In this document: piece by piece, positions 19,413 to 27,729 of the stretch
Layout: every line of letters starts with the position of its first letter
How positions within the stretch are numbered: the first letter of the stretch is position 1
NCBI GenBank assembly: GCA_024707365.1
Contig: JANPZV010000005.1
Coordinates: 124,001-188,000 of the forward strand
Source of the DNA: Terricaulis sp.
GTDB lineage: Bacteria; Pseudomonadota; Alphaproteobacteria; Caulobacterales; Aquidulcibacteraceae
DNA length: 64,000 bases
Direction of reading: 5' to 3'
Position numbers and translations under genes: made by a program
Notes under the pieces: model-generated
The model's database searches: none
What the model saw: the letters and a program-made list of their open reading frames with translations, nothing else
Told to the model about the DNA's origin: nothing

Positions 19413-20252
19413 ATGAAGCGCACACTCCTCGCCGCGATGTTGTTTGCCGCCGCCGCTGGGCCGGCCGCCGCCTACACCGCGTTCATTCTCCCGGAAAACT
19501 TCAATCCGAATGATGGGCAAGTCGCGGCGGAAGCGGCGTACGCGAACACCTTCTTTGACCCCGCCGTGGGCCTGCCCGCCGACATCAAGCTGATTTATCC
19601 TGACGGGTTTGAAACCGGCTTCTCGCGCGTGGCGGTGTCCGGCGCGACCACCGAACTCTCCGGCGATCTGCCGCAATGGGGCACTTACCGCGTCACCACC
19701 GGCGAATTGCGGGGGCGCGATCGCCACCTTGGTGGCGCAGGACGGCGCATGGCGCCCGCTCGCACAAGGCGAGGCCGCGCCCGAGGATGCGGAAACCACC
19801 ACGATCCAAACCGTCACGCTGGCGGACGTTTACATGTCGCGCGGGCGCCGACGCGCGGCGTGGTCGACACCGCCATCGGCGCGCTGGCGCTCGTGCCTGT
19901 CACGCATCCGAACGAGGTGCTGGTCAGCCAGGGCTTGCAGGTCGAGCTGCGCTTTGACGGCCAGCCCTTCCCCAACATGCCGATCGTGCTTTACGAGGCG
20001 GGCGATCCCGACACCGATCAAAGCACGTTCTTTGTCACCGATGCGCAAGGCCGCGCCACCATCACGCTGCCGGCGCCCGGCAATTACGTGATCGCCGCGC
20101 GCCATCGCGCCGACGCGCCGGACAATGCCGGCGTTGACGTGCGCTCTTACGTCACCACGCTGACCTTCAGCGCCATCAACGCAATCCCCGCCTATCCGGC
20201 GCCGCCGCCCACAGAGCCGCAGCGCCAACGCCGCCGCGGGCTTGACCGCTAA
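19413..20252 (+). CDS. DUF4198-type secreted protein, two compensating frame slips
   Basis: Exported protein with a clear signal peptide (MKRTLLAAMLFAAAAGPAAA) and the DUF4198 layout: TAFILPENFNPNDGQ at the N-terminus, a central domain, and a carboxypeptidase-regulatory-like beta domain (FFVTDAQGRATITLPAPGNYVI) at the C-terminus. Relatives are linked to nickel or other metal uptake. The frame leaves at G5 19711-19715 (G4 expected: ELRGAIATLVAQDG) and returns at GGG ~19846-19848 (one G missing: YMSRGAPTRGVVD). The coding sense continues on both sides, so the gene is not decayed. 279 aa. Confidence 0.65.
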   Translation: MKRTLLAAMLFAAAAGPAAAYTAFILPENFNPNDGQVAAEAAYANTFFDPAVGLPADIKLIYPDGFETGFSRVAVSGATTELSGDLPQWGTYRVTTGELRGRDRHLGGAGRRMAPARTRRGRARGCGNHHDPNRHAGGRLHVARAPTRGVVDTAIGALALVPVTHPNEVLVSQGLQVELRFDGQPFPNMPIVLYEAGDPDTDQSTFFVTDAQGRATITLPAPGNYVIAARHRADAPDNAGVDVRSYVTTLTFSAINAIPAYPAPPPTEPQRQRRRGLDR

Positions 20253-20254
20253 GC

Positions 20255-20371
20255 ATGGCGAAAATCCTGACCACCGGCGCCAATCGCGGCATCGGGCTTG
20301 AGCTTTGCACGCAATGGCGCGCACGCGGCAAATTCATCCACGCCGTCACCGGCGAGGAGCTGCCCTGGTGA
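20255..20371 (+). pseudogene. Collapsed short-chain dehydrogenase (internal deletion)
   Basis: 38-codon frame. The first ~20 residues (MAKILTTGANRGIGLELCTQ) are the Rossmann TGxxxGIG start of an SDR; the last ~14 (GKFIHAVTGEELPW) match the usual C-terminal end of the same SDR group (G-R/K-F ... ELPW). Roughly 180-200 residues of core, including the YxxxK catalytic region, are missing without loss of frame. Its TGA overlaps the GTG of the next gene. Confidence 0.55.
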
Positions 20372-21090
20372 GCGAGCCGAAATTGCAAATCCGGGTTATT
20401 CCCGTCACCCAGCTGCAGCAGAATTGCTCGCTGATCTGGAGCGAGGAAACCAAGCGCGCCGCGTTCGTCGATCCGGGCGGGGATGCCGATCAGCTGATGG
20501 CGGCGCTCGATCATTTTGGGCTCACGCTCACGCGCATGTGGCTCACCCATGGGCATTTGGATCACGCCGGCGCGGCGGCTGAGTTGCGCGAGCGCACGGG
20601 CGTGGCCGTGGAAGGCCCGCACAAGGACGATCAATTCTGGCTCGATCAGATTGAAACCGCCGCGCAGCGCTATCGCCTCACCGGCCTGCGCAATGTGACG
20701 CCCGATCGCTATTTCGAGGATGGCGAGGCGCTGGAGTTTGAAGGCGTGCGCTTTGACGTATCGCACACGCCGGGCCACACGCCAGGGCATGTGGTGATCC
20801 ACAATAAAGAGCTCAAACTCGCCTTCGTGGGCGATGTGCTGTTCGCCGGCTCAATCGGGCGCACCGATTTTCCGCGCAGCAATCATCAGCATCTCATCGA
20901 CTCGATCACGCAAAAGCTCTGGCCGCTGGGCGATGAGATGGCCTTCATCCCCGGCCACGGCCCCACCTCCACGTTCGGGCGTGAGCGGCAAAGCAATCCT
21001 TTCGTGGCCGATAAGATCACCGGCTATGCGGGCGCTGCGAAACAAGCGCCGGATGTGGGCGATCAGCGCACTTCCAAGCGCTACACTTAG
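20368..21090 (+). CDS. MBL-fold metallo-hydrolase (glyoxalase II-like)
   Basis: Binuclear metallo-beta-lactamase-fold hydrolase of the YcbL/glyoxalase II type. Metal ligands: THGHLDHAG (HxHxDH), HTPGHTPGHVV and the bridging Asp in AFVGDVLF; the last His lies in IPGHGPTSTFG. The GTG at 20368 is chosen because GAGGAG lies upstream and because residues before it come from the SDR remnant read in another frame. 240 aa. Substrate unproven; S-lactoylglutathione-like thioesters are the family norm. Confidence 0.8.
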   Translation: MSEPKLQIRVIPVTQLQQNCSLIWSEETKRAAFVDPGGDADQLMAALDHFGLTLTRMWLTHGHLDHAGAAAELRERTGVAVEGPHKDDQFWLDQIETAAQRYRLTGLRNVTPDRYFEDGEALEFEGVRFDVSHTPGHTPGHVVIHNKELKLAFVGDVLFAGSIGRTDFPRSNHQHLIDSITQKLWPLGDEMAFIPGHGPTSTFGRERQSNPFVADKITGYAGAAKQAPDVGDQRTSKRYT

Positions 21091-21099
21091 CACAATACC

Positions 21100-21184
21100 G
21101 GAGCGCCGGCTTCCAGCCGGCAACGGTGCTTAGCACACGCTCCATCGGGGCGGCGGAGGCATGCCGGCTGGAAGCCGGCGCTCC
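21100..21184. repeat. REP doublet (REPIN-like), 23-bp inverted arms, 39-nt spacer
   Basis: A perfect 23-bp inverted repeat: left arm 21100-21122 starts GGAGCGCCGGC, right arm 21162-21184. Each arm is itself a hairpin (GCCGGCT-TCC-AGCCGGC). Spacer 21123-21161 is 39 nt. Lies between convergent MBL and SDR genes and can form a strong cruciform or terminator. Confidence 0.85.
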
Positions 21185-21194
21185 TGTGGCGGCG

Positions 21195-22010
21195 CTAATC
21201 TTCCGCGCCGAGCTTCTTGGCGTAGCCGCCGGCGACCATGTGCGCCATCAGGTCAAACAATTGATCCGGGTTGCTGCGGCGGAGCATCGCGCCTTGCAAT
21301 TCCATGCCTTCGGCGAGGATGAGCTCACGCCCGCCTGCTTCCAGCGCTTCGATGATGCGCGCCACGGCCACATCGGGCGCCATGCCATTATCGATCGCCA
21401 CATCGGAAACCCCGCGTGCTTTGCCTGAAGCGTCGAGCGCGTTTTTGGACACATTGGTGCGCACCGAACCGGGCGCGACCACGAGCACTTTCATGCCTTG
21501 ATGCGCCGTCTCGGCGCGGACGCTGTCGTGATAGGCCATGATGCCGGCTTTGGCGGCGCTATAGGCGCTGCGCAACGGCGCGCCCAGAATGCCCGCGACG
21601 CTGGAGATGGCCGCCAGATGGCCCCCGCCCGCGGCGATCATGCGCGGCAGCACCGCCTGCGTCAGCGCGATCGGCGCCATCAGATCCACGCCGATGATTT
21701 TCTCGTAAACCTCAAACGCGGTGTCCACCGCCATCGAACGCTGCGAAATGCCGGCATTGTTGACAAGGCCGTCCACGCGCCCGCCCCAGGCGAACGCCTT
21801 TTCCACGATCTGCGGCAACACCGCAAAATCCGTGGCTTCAAACGGCAGGATGAAGCTTTCGGTTTTGAGCTGCGCCGCCAGTTCGGCCAGCGCGGCCGCG
21901 TTGCGCCCTGAAAGAATAAGCTTTGCGCCCTTGGCCGAAAGCGCCTCAGCCAAGGCCGCGCCGATCCCGGATGAGGCGCCGGTGATCCACCAGATTTTGT
22001 TCTCAAACAT
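21195..22010 (-). CDS. Short-chain dehydrogenase/reductase
   Basis: 271-aa classical SDR. NAD(P)-binding TGASSGIGAALAEAL at the N-terminus, NNAGIS, catalytic Ser (ISSVAG) and YSAAKAG (YxxxK) are all present. The C-terminus (QLFDLMAHMVAGGYAKKL) gives no substrate. Intact. It is separate from the SDR remnant at 20255 and on the other strand. Confidence 0.85.
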   Translation of the reverse strand: MFENKIWWITGASSGIGAALAEALSAKGAKLILSGRNAAALAELAAQLKTESFILPFEATDFAVLPQIVEKAFAWGGRVDGLVNNAGISQRSMAVDTAFEVYEKIIGVDLMAPIALTQAVLPRMIAAGGGHLAAISSVAGILGAPLRSAYSAAKAGIMAYHDSVRAETAHQGMKVLVVAPGSVRTNVSKNALDASGKARGVSDVAIDNGMAPDVAVARIIEALEAGGRELILAEGMELQGAMLRRSNPDQLFDLMAHMVAGGYAKKLGAED

Positions 22011-22075
22011 CGCGCGTTCCGCCCTTATGATCCCCGGCCCAAGCTTAGCACGCCTGAGCCGGCGATCAGCAAGCG

Positions 22076-22963
22076 CTACGCTTTAAGCGCGCCCGCGTTG
22101 GCGCGGAGGAAATCAGCGACGCTTTGCGGGGCCTTGCCGGTGAGCGCTTCCACCACATTGGTGCGGATGGCGTGATAGCCTCCGGCGGCGTCAATATCGA
22201 ATTGCGCCAGCGCTTCGGCGAGGCCGCGCGGCAGGCCCCCTTGCAGCGCGCCGGCGAGGAAATCAGCCGCGCTGACCGGAACGTGGCTTACAGGCTTGCC
22301 GGAAATTTCCGCCGCGAGCGCTGCGATCTCCGCGCCCGTGAGCGGGACAGAGCCGGTGACATCCAAAACGCGCTGGCCCTCGAAATCTGCAACCAAAGCG
22401 CCGGCCGCCGCCCGCGCCGCATCTGCGCGCGTCACGTAATTGCGCCCGCCCGCGCCTGTGGCGGTGACGTACGCGCCGCTGGCGATCGCTTGCGGCAGCG
22501 CGCCCAGCAGAAGATCGGCGTAAATGTGATTGCGCAACACGGTGAAGCCGAGGCCGCTGGCGGCGAGCGCTTGTTCTGTCCAGAAATGATCGCCCATCAC
22601 GGCTTTGCCGGGCGCCGTGGCCGGCGCGGAGGTGTAGACGATGTGGCGCACGCCTGCGGCTTTGGCGGCGGCGATGGCGGCGCGGTGCTGGCGCAAGCGC
22701 AGGCCCGGTTCTTCCAGATTATCGGTGGAAACAAGCAGCAGGCGATCCACGCCCTTGAACGCCGCTTCCAGCGTGGCCGGGTCGTCAAAATCGGCGCGGC
22801 GCAGCTCAGCGCCCTTGGCCGCCAGATGCGCCAGCTTATCGGGATGGCGCGAGGCCGCGATCACATGCGCGCCGCCATGGGCCAGCGCTGTTTCCGCGGC
22901 GATGCCGCCCAAATTGCCGCCCGCGCCAGTGATCAGCACGACAGGTTTTGCATTCGTCGCCAT
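22076..22963 (-). CDS. NmrA-like NAD(P)-binding quinone oxidoreductase (QorB-like)
   Basis: 295-aa atypical SDR. ITGAGGNLGGIAAETAL binds the nucleotide, DRLLLVSTDN follows, and the family-type segment FTVLRNHIYADLLLGALPQAI lies mid-protein. This matches NmrA/QorB proteins that reduce quinones or act as redox sensors. The ATG at 22963 has GGAGGG just upstream; a longer frame to 22984 is less likely. It is divergent from an HxlR regulator, the common pairing for quinone-responsive control. Confidence 0.8.
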   Translation of the reverse strand: MATNAKPVVLITGAGGNLGGIAAETALAHGGAHVIAASRHPDKLAHLAAKGAELRRADFDDPATLEAAFKGVDRLLLVSTDNLEEPGLRLRQHRAAIAAAKAAGVRHIVYTSAPATAPGKAVMGDHFWTEQALAASGLGFTVLRNHIYADLLLGALPQAIASGAYVTATGAGGRNYVTRADAARAAAGALVADFEGQRVLDVTGSVPLTGAEIAALAAEISGKPVSHVPVSAADFLAGALQGGLPRGLAEALAQFDIDAAGGYHAIRTNVVEALTGKAPQSVADFLRANAGALKA

Positions 22964-23000
22964 AAGGCCCTCCATAAATCTCAAAACGAGACCTACATTC

Positions 23001-23016
23001 AGCTAGAGAGCTAGAG
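23001..23016. promoter_or_regulatory. Tandem 8-bp repeat in the nmrA-like/hxlR divergent promoter
   Basis: AGCTAGAG occurs twice head to tail in the 84-bp gap between the divergent NmrA-like and HxlR genes. This is a candidate HxlR operator by position only. Confidence 0.3.
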
Positions 23017-23047
23017 GCAGCACCGAAAGAAGGCAGGGAAAACACCC

Positions 23048-23460
23048 ATGGTTACACGGAGAGAACCACCCACCCGGAAAGACGTGATGGCGATGGTGGA
23101 GGCCAGCGCCGCCGAAGGCTTGGACGCCTGCCCGGTGCGCCAGGTGCTCGATCAGGTGAGCGATAAATGGTCCACGCTGATTGTGATGCTGCTGGATGAA
23201 AGCCCGCTGCGCTTTAACGCGCTGCGCCGCGCCATCCCCGATATTTCCCAGCGCATGCTGACGCAGACGCTGCGCAATCTGCAGCGCGACGGGCTGGTGG
23301 CGCGCGCGGTGTTTCCCACTGTGCCACCCGGCGTCGAATACAGCCTCACCCCCTAGGCCGCTCCCTGCTCGGGCCGATTTATGCGCTGGCGCAATGGGCC
23401 GAGGAAAATTTCGACGCTGTGCGCGCCGCGCGGGCTTCGTTCGCGGCGCAGGCGCGCTGA
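23048..23460 (+). CDS. HxlR-family winged-helix regulator, one frame slip
   Basis: [21 protein letters not shown] is the hallmark N-terminus, including the Cys used for redox sensing in HxlR/YodB proteins. [23 protein letters not shown] is the recognition helix. C5 at 23349-23353 should be C6: as written the frame stops right after YSLTP. With one more C it continues [20 protein letters not shown] to the TGA at 23458-23460, giving the normal ~137 aa. It likely controls itself and the divergent NmrA-like gene. Confidence 0.82.
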
Positions 23461-23522
23461 ACGGAACTTTGCGCCGGCGCCAGCATTAACCAAGCGAGCC
23501 ACAATGAGAGAGGGTTGCCTGC

Positions 23523-23657
23523 ATGCTTGAGCTTGGCGTTGTTATTCTTGCGTCCGCCATTGTGATGACGTTGCTGACGGACGCCGTCTCAGGCGCCGGC
23601 AAAATGCTCCGCGCCGCGCGCCCGCGCGAAAAGATTCAGGTGGCCGAGCACCATTAG
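23523..23657 (+). CDS. Small 44-aa membrane protein
   Basis: MLELGVVILASAIVMTLLTD forms one membrane helix, followed by a basic tail ending REKIQVAEHH. An AGAGAGGG lies ~10 nt before the ATG. Stop is 4 bp from the convergent DUF2200 gene. No family recognised. Confidence 0.4.
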   Translation: MLELGVVILASAIVMTLLTDAVSGAGKMLRAARPREKIQVAEHH

Positions 23658-23660
23658 GAA

Positions 23661-24011
23661 TCAGGCGCGCAGGATTTTTTCCATGGCTTTGCCCTTGGCG
23701 AGTTCATCGATCAGCTTATCGAGATAGCGGATTTCGCGCATCAGCTTCTCTTCCACCGCCTCCACCCGCACGCCGCAGACAACACCCTTGATCAAATCCC
23801 GCGCCGGATTCATCGCCGGCGCCTCTGCGAAAAAGCCGGTGACATCGGTTTGCATTTTGAGCTGCGCGTCTAAGCCCTTTTGCGTGTAGCCGGTGAGCCA
23901 GCGGATAATCTCATCCACCTCCGCCTTGGTGCGGCCTTTGCGCTCGGCCTTGGCGACGTAAAGCGGATACACGCTGGCGAAGCTGGTGGTGTAGATGCGA
24001 TGGGCGGGCAT
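23661..24011 (-). CDS. DUF2200 family protein
   Basis: 116-aa cytosolic protein. [29 protein letters not shown] and [17 protein letters not shown] are characteristic of DUF2200, whose members have no established function. The C-terminus ([23 protein letters not shown]) is the family's helical tail. Intact. Confidence 0.8.
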   Translation of the reverse strand: MPAHRIYTTSFASVYPLYVAKAERKGRTKAEVDEIIRWLTGYTQKGLDAQLKMQTDVTGFFAEAPAMNPARDLIKGVVCGVRVEAVEEKLMREIRYLDKLIDELAKGKAMEKILRA

Positions 24012-24092
24012 GATTGAGCCGGCTAATCTTTTACCGAAAAAAGTGCGCTATGCCAAAATGCTTCGGAATTGCGCCGCGCGTTTGCGAAAGAT

Positions 24093-24707
24093 TCACCAAA
24101 AGAGGAAGGTCGAATTTCTGAGAGCACCGTTAAATGCAGCCACGATAGCAACTGACGCCGTCAGTAAGCGACGCTCATATCCATACTTGAGCGGGATAGA
24201 AACCGCATTTGGGCTTTGCGTCAGCGAATGGGCCACTCTGGCATCACGAAATCTAAGCAACGCCTGTCGAAACTTTGACTGCGAAACTCTCTTGGTAACG
24301 CGAATGGCTTTCTCCAATCGCGTTAGCGCTCGCCGAACATAGTCATTGGGTTGTGAAACTCCCTCGCTTTGGCAAAGGCGCTCGGAGACGAGGGAGACCA
24401 CGACCGGATCATCGAGAAGATCGCAAATGGCCAAAATGCTCTCCCGATCTGTTGAGCCCTTGTCCCAGAGAGCACAGAGCCGGACAATCTCGTAGTTTAA
24501 GGTGATCCATTGAAGCAAATTGAACGCATTGGCCGCGTGAGACACTGGGATTTGCGACGCAACTGCGGGGCTATACACGATGATGCGATTTGTTTCCGCA
24601 ACCCCGATAATCTCCTGCAGTTGATCAATAGCCCGAGAAACGATCTCGGATGCGCGATCGCAGCGCTGATCTGGGGCAAGCTTAGTGTGCCACCCATTGC
24701 CAGCCAC
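24093..24707 (-). CDS. HEPN / AbiU2-like protein
   Basis: All-helical ~204-aa protein of noticeably lower GC than its neighbours. NLLQWITLNYEIVRLCALWD, then DRESILAICDLLDD, and a C-terminal FRDARVAH (R154-x5-H160, the HEPN Rx4-6H RNase motif) resemble the AbiU2 branch of HEPN proteins known from phage-exclusion loci. A GTG at 24707, one base after the ruvB stop, is the best start; the frame is open back to 24821 inside ruvB, so the start is uncertain. No partner nucleotidyltransferase is next to it. RNase activity is inferred from the motif only. Confidence 0.55.
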   Translation of the reverse strand: MAGNGWHTKLAPDQRCDRASEIVSRAIDQLQEIIGVAETNRIIVYSPAVASQIPVSHAANAFNLLQWITLNYEIVRLCALWDKGSTDRESILAICDLLDDPVVVSLVSERLCQSEGVSQPNDYVRRALTRLEKAIRVTKRVSQSKFRQALLRFRDARVAHSLTQSPNAVSIPLKYGYERRLLTASVAIVAAFNGALRNSTFLFW

Positions 24708-24708
24708 C

Positions 24709-25748
24709 CTACTTCCCCTCAAACAACCCGCCCGTTTCCGGCGGCTTCTTTGGAGCCACTTTTCCCAGCCGCTCATACGCTTTCGCCGCCGCCATGCGCC
24801 CGCGCGGGGTGCGCATGACAAAGCCTTGCTGCATCAGATAGGGCTCGATCATATCTTCGATCGCGTCACGCGCTTCGGAGAGCGCGGCCGCCAGCGTATC
24901 GACGCCGACAGGGCCGCCAGAATAAGTTTCCACCAAAGCATGCAGATAGCGGCGATCAAGCATATCAAGCCCATCGCTATCGACATCGAGCCGCTTCAGC
25001 GCCGCATCGGCGGCTTTCGCGTCAATCGCATCCGCACCGGCGAAATCGCGCACGCGGCGCAGCAGGCGCACGGCCACGCGCGGGGTGCCGCGCGCGCGCT
25101 TGGCGATTTCGAGCGCGCCATCGGCGGTGATCGGCGCGCCCAATTTGCTTGCGGCGCGCGTGACGATGCCGAGCAGATCCTCGGCGCTGTAAAACTCAAG
25201 CCGCACCGGAATGCCGAACCGGTCGCGCAGCGGCGTTGAGAGCATGCCAGCGCGCGTGGTGGCGCCGACAAGCGTGAACGGCGCAAGATCGATGCGCACG
25301 CTGCGCGCGCTCGGGCCTTCGCCGATGATGATGTCGAGATGATAATCCTCCATCGCGGGATAAAGGATTTCTTCCACCGCCGGCGCGAGGCGATGGATTT
25401 CATCGATGAACAAAACATCGCGCGGCTCAAGGTTCGTCAGCAGCGCCGCCAGATCCCCAGCGCGCGCGATCACCGGGCCGGAGGTGGCGCGAAAGCCCAC
25501 GCCCAGCTCGCGCGCGACAATCTGCGAGAGCGTGGTTTTGCCAAGCCCCGGCGGGCCGAACAGCAAAACGTGATCCATCGCCTCATTGCGCCCGCGCGCC
25601 GCCTCCACGAACACTTTGAGGTTCGCCTTCGCGGCGGGCTGGCCGACGAATTCGTCAAACCCTTGCGGGCGGAGCGCGCGATCGCCCCCTCTCCGGGCAT
25701 CCGGTCTGCGGTCACAATTCGAGCCTCGGGGCGTTCTGCATCGGCCAT
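24709..25748 (-). CDS. ruvB: Holliday junction helicase motor RuvB, one frame slip
   Basis: Hexameric AAA+ motor that drives branch migration with RuvA. Walker [11 protein letters not shown], Walker [10 protein letters not shown], sensor-1 [18 protein letters not shown], and the C-terminal winged helix ([20 protein letters not shown]) are all present. N-terminus [17 protein letters not shown] is interrupted at C5 25685-25689 on plus; one more C joins it to [15 protein letters not shown]. 346 aa after correction. Separated from ruvA by an opposite-strand gene. Confidence 0.92.
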
Positions 25749-25856
25749 GGGGCGGTTCTATACGATTCGCGGGTTCGCAATTCGTTCACATCGCCCCGTT
25801 GGCGCCGGGGCCGCGCTCTGATCTAACGATTTTAGACAAAGATGAGGGAGACCCCC

Positions 25857-26900
25857 TTGGCGACTTATGCGGCCATTACCGGCTGGGGCAAGGCGATGCC
25901 GCCCGCCGTACTGACAAACGAAGATCTTTCCACCTTTCTTGACACCAACGACGAGTGGATCATCTCCCGCACCGGCATGAAGGAGCGGCGCATCAGCCAC
26001 GTCTCCGGCCTGGAGATGGCGGTTGCGGCGTCGCGGCGCGCGCTGGCCTGCGCGGGGCTGGAGGCGAAGGACGTTGACCTCATCGTCTACGGCACATGCT
26101 CGGCCGATGAGCAGGTGCCGAACGCGGCCTCCGGCGTGCAGGCTGCGCTCGGCGCGCAGCGCGCCGCCTCGATGGACGTGAACACCGCCTGCACCAGCTT
26201 TCTCTATGCGCTCACCACCGCCACGGCGATGATCCGCACTGGCGTCGTGCGCAATGCGATCGTGATCGGCGTTGAGATCATCTCGCCCTTCATGGATTGG
26301 GATAATCGCAACGTCGCGGTGCTGTTCGGCGATGGCTGCGCCGCGGTTGTGGTGCAGGCTTCCGATAAGCAAGAAGGCTTGCTGGGCGAACAATTGGGCT
26401 GCATCGCCGAAGCACGGCAGACGCTGCGCGTGCGCGGCATGGGCACGGCCTACACCAATCACGCCGTCACCTCCGGCGATACGGCGTGGGATTTTGACGG
26501 GCAGGAGATTTTCAAGCGCGCCGTGCAAGGCATGGTGCAAGCCTCCACCGCCGTCATGGCCAAGCATGGCGTGACCGCCGCCGACATTGATCTCGTTGTG
26601 CCGCATCAGGCCAATCAGCGCATCATCGATGCGGTGATTTCCCGCTGCGGCCTGCCGGATGAGAAAGTGATGCTCACCGTCGCGCGCTATGGCAATATGA
26701 GCGCGGCCACTGTGCCTGTCGCGCTGAACGAAGCGCTGGAGGAAGGCCGGGTCAAGCCCGGCGCGCTGATCCTGATGCCGGCGTTCGGCGCCGGCCTCAC
26801 CTTCTGCGCGCACCTTGTGCGCTGGGGCGAACGGGTAACGCCGCTGGGTGAAAGCGATGCGGCGCTGCCCCCTGCAAAAGCAGCGCGCTTGAAATGGTGA
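25857..26900 (+). CDS. Ketoacyl-ACP synthase III-like enzyme (FabH family)
   Basis: Thiolase-fold condensing enzyme, ~347 aa. Catalytic Cys in MDVNTACTSFLYAL, His in VVPHQANQRI and Asn in ARYGNMSAAT form the KASIII triad; TNDEWIISRTGMKER is the usual N-terminal segment. I place the start at TTG 25857 because AGGGAG sits 6 nt before it; an in-frame ATG at 25842 overlaps that site. It is on plus between minus-strand ruvB and ruvA, away from any fatty-acid cluster, so a specialised acyl starter role is possible. Confidence 0.8.
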   Translation: MATYAAITGWGKAMPPAVLTNEDLSTFLDTNDEWIISRTGMKERRISHVSGLEMAVAASRRALACAGLEAKDVDLIVYGTCSADEQVPNAASGVQAALGAQRAASMDVNTACTSFLYALTTATAMIRTGVVRNAIVIGVEIISPFMDWDNRNVAVLFGDGCAAVVVQASDKQEGLLGEQLGCIAEARQTLRVRGMGTAYTNHAVTSGDTAWDFDGQEIFKRAVQGMVQASTAVMAKHGVTAADIDLVVPHQANQRIIDAVISRCGLPDEKVMLTVARYGNMSAATVPVALNEALEEGRVKPGALILMPAFGAGLTFCAHLVRWGERVTPLGESDAALPPAKAARLKW

Positions 26901-26970
26901 ACGCCATCCGCGCGAGCAAACACAAAGAGCAATCACAGCCCGGCCTCTACGCGCCAAAATTTATCGAGGG

Positions 26971-27585
26971 CTAGCGGCTCACTTCCTTGAGCGCAGCGCG
27001 GATGAGTTCCGGCGCCGGGGCGTCCGCGTCGAGCTGCTTGGCCGCAGCGGCCACCGCGCGCGCGGCGCTGGATTGATCGATGCCGAGATTGACCAGCGCG
27101 GACACCGCCTCCGCCCGCGCACCGCTGGCGGAAGCGACCGGCCCTGCCGCACGCGCCGGCGCGCCGAGCGAAACAAAGCCGCCCTTTGGCCCTTGCTTGG
27201 CTGCAAGCTCCGTCGCCAGCCGCGCGGCGAGTTTCGGCCCCACGCCATTGGCGCGCGCGAACGCGGCCTTATCCTGCAGCGCGATGGCGTCCACCAAAAC
27301 CTGCGGCCCCATCGCATCGAGAATGCCAAGCGCCACCTTGGCGCCGACGCCCGGAATGGTTTGCAGATGCGCGAACCAGGCGCGCTCTTCCTCGCTCTCA
27401 AAGCCGTAGAGCTTAATCGCATCCTCGCGCACATGGGTTTCGATGGCGAGCTTGGCGGGCGCCCCCACCTGCAAGCGGCTCAGCGTGCGCCCGCCCGCGG
27501 CGACCACGTAGCCGACGCCGCCCACCTCAATCAGCGCCTGCTCTTCGCCAAGCGCGGCCACCACCCCGTTCAAAGACCCGATCAT
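26971..27585 (-). CDS. ruvA: Holliday junction-binding protein RuvA
   Basis: Tetrameric junction-recognition subunit. MIGSLNGVVAALGEEQALIEVGGVGY is the OB-fold start, followed by HhH motifs (LQTIPGVGAKVALGIL and ANGVGPKLAARLATEL) and the C-terminal RuvB-binding three-helix domain (AVSALVNLGIDQSSAARAV). AAGGAG lies ~10 nt before the ATG at 27585. 204 aa, intact. Confidence 0.92.
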   Translation of the reverse strand: MIGSLNGVVAALGEEQALIEVGGVGYVVAAGGRTLSRLQVGAPAKLAIETHVREDAIKLYGFESEEERAWFAHLQTIPGVGAKVALGILDAMGPQVLVDAIALQDKAAFARANGVGPKLAARLATELAAKQGPKGGFVSLGAPARAAGPVASASGARAEAVSALVNLGIDQSSAARAVAAAAKQLDADAPAPELIRAALKEVSR

Positions 27586-27729
27586 TCTGAAGGCTCCTTG
27601 CCCCCCTCCTGCCCGGATTCGCGCGCCCGCGAAACGAAGCGCCCTCGCCAGCCGCGTTTGGCGGCGTATAAAGGGGCGGACCACGCGCCCGCGCAGACGG
27701 CGCCGGGCGTCGCTTCGGGGGGAGCGGGC

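Noticed and set aside
22597..23045. Extra short open frames around the NmrA-like start
   Set aside because: All out of frame with the NmrA coding sequence and lacking any motif.
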